A DNA stretch of 64,000 bases, from NCBI RefSeq assembly GCF_000143415.4, contig NW_003314261.1, positions 5,458,199-5,522,198 of the forward strand. The letters are read 5' to 3'. Position numbers and translations under genes: made by a program. The notes beneath the pieces were generated by a model that ran no database searches, was not told the DNA's origin, and was given only the letters and a program-made list of their open reading frames with translations. Below, one piece after another: positions 47,061-58,827 of this stretch; positions within the stretch are counted from its first letter, which is position 1; every line of letters begins with the position of its first letter. This stretch comes from Selaginella moellendorffii (taxonomy: Eukaryota; Streptophyta; Lycopodiopsida; Selaginellales; Selaginellaceae).

Positions 47061-50000
47061 TCGACTCCTCTTTGGGATTGAGGGATTTGTGCCTTACAAT
47101 ATTTTGATCAAGTCATCACTCATTGTTACTCTTGAGAGTATATAATCTCTAAATGTATAAATATCATTTGATTATGTGATAGTCAATCCCTTCTAAACCT
47201 TAAATTTAGCATGGATTTATTCAACTTTTTATAGCCTTTCTAAACTCAATGTAGTGGTCATTTGGGTAGACACTAATCCTCTTTGAATTTCTAATCATTC
47301 TCACCTTATTCTAATACCCTAAAAGAACTAAGTTATATAAAGTTGATTGTTTTATGAAGGTATTTGTAAATCTGTACTAAGTTGTCCTTGCTCAGTTCTC
47401 AAAGCAAATGACAATCAGTATATAGGATATCAATTCTTCAAATAATAAAATTTATAAACTTATTTATAATTATTATTGTTCTTTATACATTATATATTTA
47501 GTGCCCATTTACATATTCTCCTGAAAATGTTATTATTTATATTATAGTAAGGTTCATAACTTATAAGCATCATTAAATTTGGCTTATATGAAAAATATTT
47601 TCTATTTTGTAATGCATTCAATTGAAGCACAAATATAAATAGCTAGCTACCTATATTCCAGAGAGATTTTTCTTAATAAATAAATTATTTTATTGCATTG
47701 ATGGTAAAACAAAAAAGGGTTGAGCCTTATTTACCAAGATTATAATAAATTTTAATTAAATAGTTTATTGTAGCTATAATTTAATGTTTTTTAGCTTTGA
47801 TTTATTAGAAAATATTAAATCTCCACTTTTATTATGGATTTGAAAATATTTTAGGGGTCTTTTAATGCTTTTAAAACTGTAAACTCTAAAGTGCTACTAT
47901 CTACTTACTTAATTTCTTCATATCTTTACACTTGTGATGTTTCCAGCTCTACTATTCAAGTTTTATATTTGTTTAGTTTTTTAGAAGGCTAAGGAAATCC
48001 CTTTAACCATGGTATTTGATGGAGTTGAGTGCAAAACAAAGGTATGCAATCATATATTATATGGAAAAAATCTTCTTCTATTGCATAAAAGACAATGAAA
48101 ATTATTCTTAAACACTCTTCCTTACCCATCTCTACTTAAAGAGTTTGAGACCTCTAATAGAAGTATATAATTTCTCTTGTTTATCTGATTTTTTTTAAAT
48201 GTTGACATAGGAGAAGAATCAGTCCAATCTCATAGAGGTTTAGTCAAAAATCTTTATGAGAAAAACCTTGATACAAAATTGTCTAGAATTGCCTATTCAG
48301 ATGAAGCTTAAGAGCTATGATAAAACATCTCTTTTCTATTGTTGATAATAAAGATTATATTTGCATTATCATCTACAAACTCAATGATGCAATCATGAGT
48401 GTAACATTGACCAATGAACTAGCTTTTAATAAAAATAAATAAAAAAAGAAAAAAAGAATAACAATATTGTCTATTAGGTATGATTCTAGGAATATTCTTA
48501 GATATACTCAATGATTATTCCATGTGTTTGGGGCAGAGAGGTTATTGAGATTATAATACATTTTCCAATGGGATCTAGTCGTAGAGCTACTGGAAAATAG
48601 CTAGGATTGAGATCCAACACTAGAGCTACTATGAAATCCACTACACAGCTACAGGAAAAAAAAGTGGATTTTGTGAGGAAGCTTGCAGGCAATACATGTT
48701 CTCTAGAAGATGTACTACCATATAAATGGACTGTAAAATTATGGCATATAACTTGATTCAATCCAATAGCTCTTAACAGCCTGATTGACTTAATGGGCAA
48801 GCTATTGCCTATTAAAAATGTGTAAAGGAGTCTTCTGAAGGCCACCATGAAGATCTAGTGCCAAAACCATTTGTAAAAAAGTCACTAAGATCATCAAAGA
48901 AGGTGAACTCACATTGAGCATCTATGATAAAGTACATGAAGCAAAAAAGAATTTCTGAAAATGACAAGTCAGGACATTCAACACCCAGAAACTCCAAAAC
49001 ATAGTATTTCTTATGAACCATCATCACTCGAAGCCATTCTGGTATTGAGAGCTCTTTCTTTTCCTTTCTTTTTTTTCTTTTATGCACTCTCTCATTTTAT
49101 TTTATTTTATTTATTTCATTTTTCTCTAAGAGGAGTAGCTTAAACTAGTTTATCCTAATAAGTTGTAAGATATGAGTTTTATAGATTACATTATTATTGT
49201 TTCAATCATTTTCTATAATATTGCCTGTAAATGCCACTTCTGGTTTTCTTTATGACACTACAGTTGGGCTCAACATTTTTTCAACCATTCTATATTCAAT
49301 TTACTCATCTAGATAATCCTTAAATATAATTAAAGTTTCAGCCAAAGATTCATTATCATCTACCAAATTACAAAAGTAGATCATCACAGCAGTGTCGACT
49401 TAGCTGCAAGTTCAAACTTCTAGTGGCTGGTTGAGCCTTATATGACTAATTCCTCTCACCTTCCATTCATCCACAAGCAATATATCTCTCTTCTTCTTTC
49501 ACTTGAATAAAATATTTACAGTGTAATGATATACATGTTTTAAGGCTTAGATCTAGGTTTAAGATATCTTAACTAATCTTTTCTTTTTTCCATTGCACTG
49601 GTTTGACCTTATAATTTTTCCCTTCTAGTTCCATACTTTGTTCCCATTACTTTTTTCATTTTCCTTTTCCATTTTATCTTTATCTCATCATCCATCCTTT
49701 GTCCTCTATTTACATGAGGTGGTAGGTTCTTGCTATGTCAAAGCTTGGACATCTACCTGATGGAGTGAGGGTACAATTCTAAAGATATTCTTAGATATAC
49801 TTGATGGATGGAGAGGTTATTTAATATAACACCTTTTCTAGAGGGATTTTCAGTGAGAGGTAGAGGTTTTCAAGGGGACCTTGAGTGTGCAAGAGATTCC
49901 CACACAACACACCTAATGCAAGAGCAATTGCATATCCAACAATTGTATAAAATCCTAAACAGGAAAGGACTAGAGTTACCACTCCTGCTTGGTCCAAGTT

Positions 50001-50379
50001 ACAAGATTTGCAAATCTTAAATATGCTTAATAAATTTACCAATACACAAAATTAACAGAACATGGTTGCATAGAAGAAAGAGAAATAGAGACAAGGAAAA
50101 CTAAACAAAAGATAACTTAAGAATTTCATGCAACTGAATGTACAAACATTGAATCCAAGAAAAATTCATGGAGCCAGAGCAGACCATTAGAAAAGAAGAA
50201 TAAGAACAAGTATATTATATGTTTCAAATCGTGCTATGGTGGTACAGCTAGACTCGGGCATACACAACCCATTTAACAGGAATGTCTGTTGTTAGAGGAA
50301 AATCTTTTAGGCGATGTAAGAAATCTCTGCTGTATCCTGATCGTGCAGCAAAATCCAATTTACCTCTCAATGGTCTTGG
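47061..50379. other. AT-rich DNA without supported genes
   Basis: Very AT-rich; all frames are short. No LTR, RNA gene or known domain recognised. The last few hundred bases presumably contain the PPR gene promoter. Confidence 0.5.
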
Positions 50380-52320
50380 TTGATGAGCAAAATATTGGCA
50401 GAGGTATGGAAGACCAAGAACATTGCAATCGAGCTGCAGTTCTCTGCTCTGCTGGGTTCTTGCCGGGATCTAGCGACTGGAAGGCGAATCCACGCTCAGA
50501 TTTTAGCAGGAGGAGGAGCCCCAACCCGATTCCTGTCCAATCTCATCGTCCAAATGTATGGAAAGTGCGGAAGCGTGGCCGATGCAGAGCTCGCATTCCG
50601 ATCCATCCGAGATCCCAATCTCTTCTCTCACAGCATGATCATCTCGGCCTACATCCACAACGGGCAGCTGGATCAAGCGCGTGCAATGTTTTCTTCCTTC
50701 CATAACCGCGACGTGGTGCTGTGGAACTCGATGCTTCAGGGATATGCCAGAACTGGGGATATCGTTGAGGCCACGAAGCTCTTCCAGGACATTCCTTCCA
50801 AGGATGCGGTATCGTGGAGCGAGGTCGTCCAGGCGCACGCACACGCTGGTGATTTGGGTAGTGCGCGGCAGATTCTAGACAAAATGCCGCTGTGGAACAC
50901 CGGATCGTGGACTGCAATGCTTGTAGCAAATGCACAAGCAGGGCATCTTGACCAGGCCTGGTTTTGTTTTGTGGGCATTCGTTTTCGAGACATTGTGGCG
51001 TGGAACGCAATGCTACAAGCGCTTACAAACTCTGGGGAGTATGCCAAGGCCTTTGAGCTGTTCTCTAAAATAACCCAGCACAACGTTGTTAGCTGCACAA
51101 CAATGCTCGCTGCATATGCCCAAAAGGGGCACAGTTTAGAGTTGAAACAGTTTTTCCAGGATATGCTTTGCAGAACGTCTATAACGTGGAACGCAATGGT
51201 GAACTGTTGCAAGCTTAACGACGCCAAAGAAACTGCAAAAAGAATGCCTGCCCATGACGTGATGACGTGGACGTCTCTGGTAACTGCATATGCCCAGGCC
51301 GGGGATCTTGACGAGGCTCGCAGCCTCTTCGACCGGATGCCCGAGAAGAATGTGGTGTCGTGGAACGCAATGATTCAAGCTCTCGGGCAGAACGAACATC
51401 CGAGCGAAGCGATGGATCTCTTCCTCGCAGCGCCGCTTCGCGAGATCGTCACCTGGAACCATATGATCGTGGCAATGGGCCAAAACGGCGAGATCGAGCA
51501 GGCGCGCCTGGTCTTTGATCGATTGCCCGCCCGGGACGTCGTCTCCTGGAGCTCGATCACCGCTGCGCTCGCCCACAACGGATCCATTCAAGAGGCGCGC
51601 GAGCTCTTCGACCAACACAGTCCGGAGAGGAACCTCGTATCGTGGAACGCGATGGTGGCCGCCTACGGCCAATCCGGCGACGCCACCCTCGCCAAGGCCG
51701 CGTTCGATCGCAGCCCGGGTTGGAACACACTCTCCTGGAACTCGATCCTCGTCGCGCTCGCGGGCAACGGCCTCGTCGATCGAGCGCGCGAGATGTTCGA
51801 CGGCTTCCCCGGCGCCCGGAACCTCGTCTCCTGGAGCGCGATGATCCAGGCGTACGCGCTCCACGCGCGGGGCGATCTCGCGCTGGGGCTCCTCCGGGAG
51901 ATGGACGCCGAGGGGATCGAGGCGGACGAATCCACGCTCCTGGGCGTTCTTGCGCTGTGCGGACACCTGGGGATGCTCAAGGAGGGGGTGGAGATGTTTC
52001 GGTGCCTGGCGAGCGATCGGTGGCTGGAGCCCGGGGGCGAGCACTACAGCTGCATGGTGAGCTTGCTGGGGCGAGTCGGGATGGTGGAGGCGGCGGAGGA
52101 GCTGGTGCGGGCGATGCCGGTTCTGCCCGGGGTGGCGGCGTGGACGAGCGTGTTGAATGCGTGCCGGACGCACGACCAGGTGGAGGCGGCGGAGAGGATG
52201 TGCGAGGATGCGCTGGAGGCGTTCCCGGACTGCCCCAGCCCCTACTCGCTCCTCGCCAATGTTTTGTCCAGGGGTATTTGCAAGGGTGCTGCGTCTGCCA
52301 CCTTTCGCCGGAGTTTATGA
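50380..52320 (+). CDS. PLS-class pentatricopeptide repeat protein, intronless, no DYW domain
   Basis: RNA-binding helical-repeat protein, expected to act on organellar transcripts (family knowledge). It is a single exon of 646 residues. About 16-18 short repeats follow one another, many carrying the VVSWNAM and AYAQAGDLDEARSLFDRMP signatures of S- and L-type motifs. The last part (about 560-630) is a long L2/S2 pair and an E1-like motif ending PSPYSLLANVLS. It then leaves the family consensus (RGICKGAASATFRRSL) and stops, so E+ and DYW are absent. A clear transit peptide is not visible, although the N-terminus is short and a nearby upstream start was not found. GC and CpG content rise sharply from about 51.3 kb onward. 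Confidence 0.92.
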   Translation: MMSKILAEVWKTKNIAIELQFSALLGSCRDLATGRRIHAQILAGGGAPTRFLSNLIVQMYGKCGSVADAELAFRSIRDPNLFSHSMIISAYIHNGQLDQARAMFSSFHNRDVVLWNSMLQGYARTGDIVEATKLFQDIPSKDAVSWSEVVQAHAHAGDLGSARQILDKMPLWNTGSWTAMLVANAQAGHLDQAWFCFVGIRFRDIVAWNAMLQALTNSGEYAKAFELFSKITQHNVVSCTTMLAAYAQKGHSLELKQFFQDMLCRTSITWNAMVNCCKLNDAKETAKRMPAHDVMTWTSLVTAYAQAGDLDEARSLFDRMPEKNVVSWNAMIQALGQNEHPSEAMDLFLAAPLREIVTWNHMIVAMGQNGEIEQARLVFDRLPARDVVSWSSITAALAHNGSIQEARELFDQHSPERNLVSWNAMVAAYGQSGDATLAKAAFDRSPGWNTLSWNSILVALAGNGLVDRAREMFDGFPGARNLVSWSAMIQAYALHARGDLALGLLREMDAEGIEADESTLLGVLALCGHLGMLKEGVEMFRCLASDRWLEPGGEHYSCMVSLLGRVGMVEAAEELVRAMPVLPGVAAWTSVLNACRTHDQVEAAERMCEDALEAFPDCPSPYSLLANVLSRGICKGAASATFRRSL

Positions 52321-52629
52321 AACAGTAGTACCAATTTGTCCTGCCAAAATAGTAATAATAATATAAATTGTTATATAATTCCTATAATAATGGTGATACT
52401 TTCACATCTCTTTATCTATAAGAATAATAATTCTAGAGTTTCGAGAAAGGTACTCTTCCTTTGTATCTTCATGCTGCGGGTCATGATGCACATCAATCAC
52501 TTTGGAGCTTGCAAGTTTTACTAAACTAATAATTACATTCTTTTTTCTTTTTTCTTTTTGCTTTAATCAACAACACCAAATTATAAATTAAAAGCGTGGT
52601 TATAATAGATAAAAGCGGTGCCTGCGTTG
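52321..52629. other. Short spacer between PPR and HD-Zip III 3' ends
   Basis: AT-rich convergent 3' flank. No clear element beyond poly(A)-like AATAATA runs. Confidence 0.5.
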
Positions 52630-55600
52630 TCAGCCGAGGAAGGACCAGTTGATGAACATGTAAGCCACGCACTGCGCATTGTCTTCCTCGTCCACAACTT
52701 TCCACGCCACTGCGCGGTCGTAAGCCGCGGGCCTTCCCTTGCTCGAGAGCTTGATACCGGGTGGAAGGCACGCATACCCCTGCGAGTAACAAAGAGAGCT
52801 TAGCCGGAGTAGCGAACATCGCTATGGAGTACCTGTTGAATGATCTGTGAGAATTCCGCGGCGCTGGCCTTCCTGGCATTGTCGTCCAGCGTCTTGTCCC
52901 ACGGGATCCCGTGTAGCTCGGACCAGGTCGTCTCCAGCATTTCCAGGCCGGCCCGGTTTGCAAACACGAACTCCGGGATCATAGCCTGCGCAAAGAACGG
53001 ACGTTTTAGAATCGCCACTTTGCTGGAGAGGGAGAAACGTTCTTACCTTCCAGGTACAGCACAGGATAGCGTCCTTGTGATGCCAGAAAGCGTCAGTGCT
53101 TCCTGGATCCGACTCAGTGAGATCCGAGGCGAAGTTTGCCCTGCATGATCGGTTGCTTAATGATATCAACCAAGGATACAAAAAGCTTTACCTGTAACTT
53201 CGCAAGATCTGATGGGCCAAGAGTAATGCCTCGACGTTCCTTGGACCGACGCGGGGCCCGAGCCGGAATGATGCCAGTGCCATGGCAATGCTTTGCACGG
53301 AAGCCATGACATGACGAACGTATTGGCGTGCGCTGGTCGCCACCTCGTCACGGTTGTGCGCTTCAAAGAGAAACTGGAACGCTAACGTCAATACGGAGCG
53401 CAAGTGGCAGCCAGACTCGTCCGGAAATTTTCCAATATCTGCTCCTCCTTCTAAACTGGACGCCAGGTCCAGTGTGCGTGACAAGCCGCTGCTATCCTGC
53501 AGAAGCGAAGCATACAAATTGTCAGATATACATATGTCCCGAGTTTTTGCTTTGTACTCACCACACCACTGTCTAAAGGTATCACTCGGAAGCCCGACGG
53601 CAACAAAGGAACGTCTTCCGAAACAGCGGCATCAACCGGTGCAAAGACGAGCTGAGCACAAACTCCCATCGCATTATCATCGTGACCGCTACAGAGCTGC
53701 CGAAGGCCCATCATTCATGTCAAGAACAAGCACATTTAAAGAAAGCGATCGAGCTAACCTGGAGCAAGACTGTTTCCCTGGGAATAACAACGCCATTCTG
53801 ACCAGAAGCGTGACCTTCCAGCTTAACGACCTCGAGAAACTGCAAACCAAACCAATTACAATCGCGCATCACAACAAGGACAACGCTCAAAACCTCTTCT
53901 TCCTCGGCGGACTGAACTAATGGCACAGGGCACTGGCCGATGACGTTTCCCCTGGAGAAACCGCAAGCACTAGCCCTCATAGAAGCAGTGTCCAAGACAA
54001 CGTTACAGTCCGCCCATTCCGAGCGGTGTTCGCGTAGGAAACGGATCAAAGTGGCTGGAGGAACATTCTACAATAAAAACCAAAGTAGCGGTTAACGTCT
54101 TTCCTTTGCACATATATCTGTAAGCTCACCTGTAGTAGCATTGACGCCTTAGCACAAAGAACACCACCTCCGACAGCATACAATCGGTCCGGTGGCATGA
54201 CTTGCCCTCCGATACTGCTGGCATTTGGAGCCACATTAATCGCAACGGTGACATCACCGTCTATTGCGTCAGTGATCATCCATCCGTCGTCAGCAAAGCT
54301 ATTGACCGCCTCATTAAATCCCCTGTGTCATTAGATTCTTGCCGAAATGAGGCCCAGCAAAAAGGTTTTGGAACCGCATTATTACCGTGCAATTCGGCGA
54401 CTGACACCTCTCCATGCAGCACTCTGCTGGGCTCCTCGAGGAGCATTTTCGTTCAAAGGAGATTCGTATATAAGACGTCGTAAGAACCTCAAAGCCTGTA
54501 GAACGAAATGAAAGTAATAAGTCGTGAGTTTCAAAGACCAAGAAGTAAGTTATACCCCCAGAGTCATCCTCTGGGCCAAGACAGATGATGATTCGTACAA
54601 CGGCCGGAGAACTTCGTGCACCTTCCAAGACTGTAGGATTCACAAGCCAAACGTTAGCGCGTGCAAGCAGCCATTGCATAAAAACGCACCTCCAGATCCA
54701 TGTGATCGACAATGTAGATGCTGCACACGTTGCCTTCGAATGGCCGGATAAGAAAGCCGCTAGCAAGCATTTCGGCTCGGACAAAGTCATTCCCGGCTTT
54801 CGCGGCGGGGAGGCCATGGACGCCACTCAGAGATTTCTCGCAGACCTTGACATGCACAGAAAATCCCACATCAAATCTTTTTCCCAGCCATTCGGCTTCT
54901 TAACGCACCACTAAATCTCCCTCGTCCAAAAAGGTTGTGTAACGCAGTGTCCAGAAGTCTCTGGCAGCGGCAAGTGTTGTGGGGGCGTACATCTGCAAAA
55001 GAAGAAAAAGACTCGCGTGCATTAGCAGCAACACCAGATATTCTGCGACTGAAATCACCTGAGTGTATACCAACTCCACAGTCCCACCATTTGGGGTAGG
55101 AAAAGCACGCAAGACTTCAAGGCGTCGACAATCTCGGAGCCAGGAGGATCGGTCTTTCAGGATTTCCGCGACCTTTCAAAAGTTGCATAAAACATATAAG
55201 ACTCGCAAAACTATACACTCCAATAAGCATACCTTGTCGGGTTCTAGACCAACTAGACCCCAGGCTCGAGCAGCTACACCAGTACTGCCATGTGAAATCG
55301 CTGCAGTACCAGCAGAATCAGGACCAGGCTGCCAAAGAAACACAATAATCTCAGCATATATACATCCAAAATGGAAAAATATGCATTACCTTCATCCCAG
55401 GCAACTGGATCCAATCCACGGCCGTGCCTCTAGCCTTTGCTAGAAACTCAGTCAGAGTTTCCTCCGCAATAGCCAAGAGTCTGCCAAAGCAAAAGCAAGG
55501 TCAGTGTCATATCACTTTCACGAAAGCGAGCATCGCTGACTGACCCAGCGGGACTTGAATCGCGCGCAATCTGGGGCGCTGTTGTTGTTGTAGTCGTAGA

Positions 55601-56372
55601 AGCAGCGACCAGCTGCTGAGGCATCCCGCCCGTCACCTCCGAGTCGGGGCTCCTATCAGCCGCAAGCGCTGCCTGGAAAACAGAAAAGACTCAAGACTTT
55701 CAGTACCAAGAACGAGAAAGACTGGGGAGAAAAAACATTAATCACTTGTGCATCATTAGCATATCTCCGAGAGAGCTTGAGATCTCTCTCGGAGCCTCCC
55801 TGCTGTTGCAGTTGCTGGCGCAGGTACTGGTTCTCCAACGCCAATTGCGAGCTGTGCTTGGTGAGGCGCTCGTTCTCCTCCATAATGATCTTGTTCATAG
55901 CCGTCAGCGATGCGTTCACGCTCTGCAGCCGCGACGTCTCCTTGCGCTGCTTCTCGCGGCATCTACCCAAAGAGAAGAAAGGAAAAATGAGATCTTGGAA
56001 ACCTTTAGAGCTAGCTAGAAAGTAAACTATAGCAACTTTAGCTAGAAAGATGGAAGAAATGAGTAACTAGCTGCAAGTTCTAGCAAGAACACCAACCAGA
56101 AGAGGAATGTACTCCATGATGATCATCTAGCTAATGCACATTTCTTGGATGAGCACTCACCGGCGATTCTGGAACCAGACTTTGATCTGCCTGGGCTCGA
56201 TGTTGGCAAGAACCGGGTACTCACGCAAGAGCTGCTGCCGCCGAATGGAGCTCGGCTTGGGGCACTCGTTATAGACCCGCTCCAATGCCTCGACTTGCTC
56301 AGGCGTGTAGCGAATGTACTTCCCCGCATCCATGATATGCTTGCTTGAATCCTTCATTTTCATCACGGCCAT
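52630..56372 (-). CDS. C3HDZ: Class III HD-Zip transcription factor (HD, leucine zipper, START, MEKHLA)
   Basis: Developmental regulator of meristem, vascular and organ polarity (family knowledge). Eighteen exons give 855 residues with every junction in phase: 56372-56161, 55962-55746, 55672-55545, 55480-55390, 55328-55233, 55172-55059, 54992-54909, 54845-54690, 54630-54556, 54495-54386, 54322-54130, 54067-53894, 53839-53759, 53696-53562, 53496-53192, 53140-53047, 52985-52833, 52779-52630. The homeodomain is residues 16-77 with WFQNRR; the zipper runs about 80-120; START about 165-380; MEKHLA is at the C-terminus ending NWSFLG. K216-P217 is encoded across the miR165/166 site. Exon count equals that of seed-plant members. 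A Met-Ser-stop uORF lies 15 bases upstream of the ATG. The gene is intact. Confidence 0.96.
53840..53893 (-). other. 54-base stop-free intron in HD-Zip III
   Basis: Donor GAG|GTTTTGAG and acceptor TTTGCAG|TTT. It is phase 0, divisible by three and has no stop. Removing it restores the family sequence EEEEFLEVVKLEGH. Confidence 0.75.
55318..55400 (-). promoter_or_regulatory. miR165/166 target site, split by an intron
   Basis: Exon 4 ends CTGGGATGAAG and exon 5 begins CCTGGTCCTGA. Joined, they form the conserved microRNA site coding for PGMKPGPDS. The genomic DNA does not contain the site intact. Confidence 0.93.
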
Positions 56373-56387
56373 TCCCCAGGCGCTAGC

Positions 56388-56396
56388 CTAGGACAT
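56388..56396 (-). promoter_or_regulatory. Two-codon uORF in HD-Zip III leader
   Basis: ATGTCCTAG ends 15 bases before the main start codon. Confidence 0.45.
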
Positions 56397-58827
56397 CCAC
56401 CTCTTCTCGATTCATCCTCCTCCCACCTCCCACATCATCGCAGCCGCTGCTAGACTACCAAATATTTCACCATCGCGGGTGATATTTCAGCAGCGCGATC
56501 GCTCCTCCATGCCGCAACACCTGAGACTACCCCCTAGATGATCCGCCGGAGCACAAAGAAGACATCCAACTCCATTCTTGGCCAAGAACCAGCCCTGGAA
56601 TGGGGAATCGCCGCAACCGCGCGCTCACATATCCAATGCCGCTGCTGGACGAGTCGCCGATACCGAGAGCCGATTCGCAATCCGAGAGAGAAGGACGCAG
56701 GAGCACATCAAAGACGAGACAAGGACCGAGCATGAGGGAACACGAGCACGCAGCGAAATCATAAGCCTTGAAGCAGGGGACTTATGGGGAAATGGGGCGG
56801 CCACATTGGTGCGCGCGTACTTGTGGCCATGGCGCCCCGGTGCCGTACGATCGCGGGGCCCACGCTCACGGCCGCCCGTCGGCGGGGCGGCAGCCAGCGG
56901 CTGACACGTCGCCAGCGGCCCGTCAGCGGCCGTCACCACTCGCGGGGACCACGACACCGTACCGTTACGCGGCCGCCCCTTACTAAAGGTTCGCCATCCG
57001 TACGCCCTAATTAGGGCAAATCTGGAGAATATGCGTTGTCTCATAAGTTGTCACACAAGTTCTAAGGCGCCATGGTTTCAAGGCGGAGGTTGGGCAGTCT
57101 GTTGTTTTTCAGGGGATGTGTTTTTATGGCCCTCTCAATTTGCCGGGTCCTTTGCCGATCACGAGATTTGTGTCCTCCGGGAAATAATCCCCGGAATCTT
57201 TTCTCCCGCGGGGAATATTCTCCCTGTCGGGATGCTCAAACGGGACGCAAGACCCGGGATGAAATTGACGGGTGGGCTCTTGCGTGCCTGACACAAACAA
57301 AAGCGAGAAAAAGATTGATAGATTGGTTGTCTGTGCTATAGTTTATTTCGCAAGGATTTTTCGTGCCTGTTAAAACTTGGATCTTTCCTTGTCTTTTGCT
57401 CCATCCTAGATTTGCAAAGCTGAGATATCGCAGAGTTTTGTATGTGTGTGGTGTGTCCTCTCTCTCTCCAGTCTGCCACAAGATTCCAGCCCAGAGAGAC
57501 GCTCTCGCCTCCCTGCGAATGTATTGATCTCCTAAATAATGGGGAGACGAGAGGATTGAAAGCGTCCCAATTTCCTTGGCGTTATGTGCTTGTTTGATAG
57601 CTGTTTTGTTATAGTGGTATCATTCACATTCATCCATCCAGGAATCCCATCGAAATCCATCCCAGATCCACGATCCATCCATCCATTGATTCGCCTGGAT
57701 TGGTCAATCCCATTGTGGCTCCAATTGTCAAGCCTTTAAAAAAAAGAGAGAAAAGAGCACCACTTCCATAGCTCGCTTGCAGAAGCAGAGACCACTAACG
57801 CGAGGAGATTTTGCTGCCCCAGGTCGGTTAAGCCACAGGTGCGTTTGGGTCCCCCTTCCCACCCAAGCCACTAGTGGACGGCCACGCGGCGGCCGGGGAT
57901 TGGGCCCGGCCCGGATCTTGTCGCCACTGGGGGTATATGCTTGGAGAATTGTTTTGCTCCCTGCTTGCTTGCATTGCATTCCTTCTTTCCTTCTTTTCTT
58001 GCAATGTAAGGGATATAGATCTTTGGGAACAAATCAAGTTGGTGTAAGCTCTCTCACACTTGGGGGAATTTCACAATGCCAAGGAAAGGAGGGGGGGATG
58101 TTGGCAGCGTGCCCAACACGTCATGATGCATGTCGGCATGCATCCATCCACCATCCATGATGCCATATGGATGGGAGAGGGGGCGTACGGCGCGAGGAGA
58201 ATGTGGACCACAGTGGACCCCGAGTACGGAGCGTTTAATAATTCAAGAATTATAGGACAATGTGTGAAGACCACAAGCACCAAGCTGGATCCTCTTTACC
58301 CACAGTTTTTTTCCTTGAAAAGATTGTGTGACCCCTGTCTTGTCTTGCCAACCCAACATTGTTTATATGTATTTCAAGAGCCTTTAACTAACGGACTGTA
58401 TCGCTTCATCACTAGGCGATGTCCAGCAGTGACAAACACCCAACAAAAGAGCGTTTTGATAATGCTCCTCGGCATCTTTTATACCCAAATTTTCTTTCAC
58501 ACCCCCACCTCTCCAAAAACTTCCGTCCGCCACCTTTTCTTTTCATAGCTTGTGCCAACCTTTTTGACTTGTGCCTAGGTGTCGCTACTTGGCTTGATAT
58601 GATCGCCACCATGTTCTTTGCCAAAGCGAAAAGAATGTAAATCCAACATGCAAAACGCACGCGTCCGAGGGCGCCACGTGTGCGTGGGAGGGACGCTACG
58701 TGATGTCACATCAACATCATCGTATGCCCTATATTTCATATACACTGCACAGACAAAAGGTGCGTAGCTTAGTCTTTTTATAAAACCTTGGGCTGCTCCA
58801 AATGATAGAATAACTCTTTTGTGTTTT
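56397..58827. other. Intergenic: HD-Zip III promoter/leader and lectin 3' flank
   Basis: About 2.4 kb. GC-rich near 56.8-57.0 kb (probable promoter), otherwise mixed. No gene, RNA gene or repeat that I can support. Confidence 0.5.

Noticed and set aside
51136-52173. 345-codon minus-strand frame opposite the PPR gene
   Set aside because: Antisense shadow of a GC-rich gene; it has no domain, and the plus strand encodes clear PPR repeats.
54846-54908. Apparent stop codon after FLDEGDLVV in the HD-Zip III START region
   Set aside because: It lies in a 63-base intron (GTGCGT...GTCAAG). Splicing gives the conserved DLV|VCEKSL sequence in phase.
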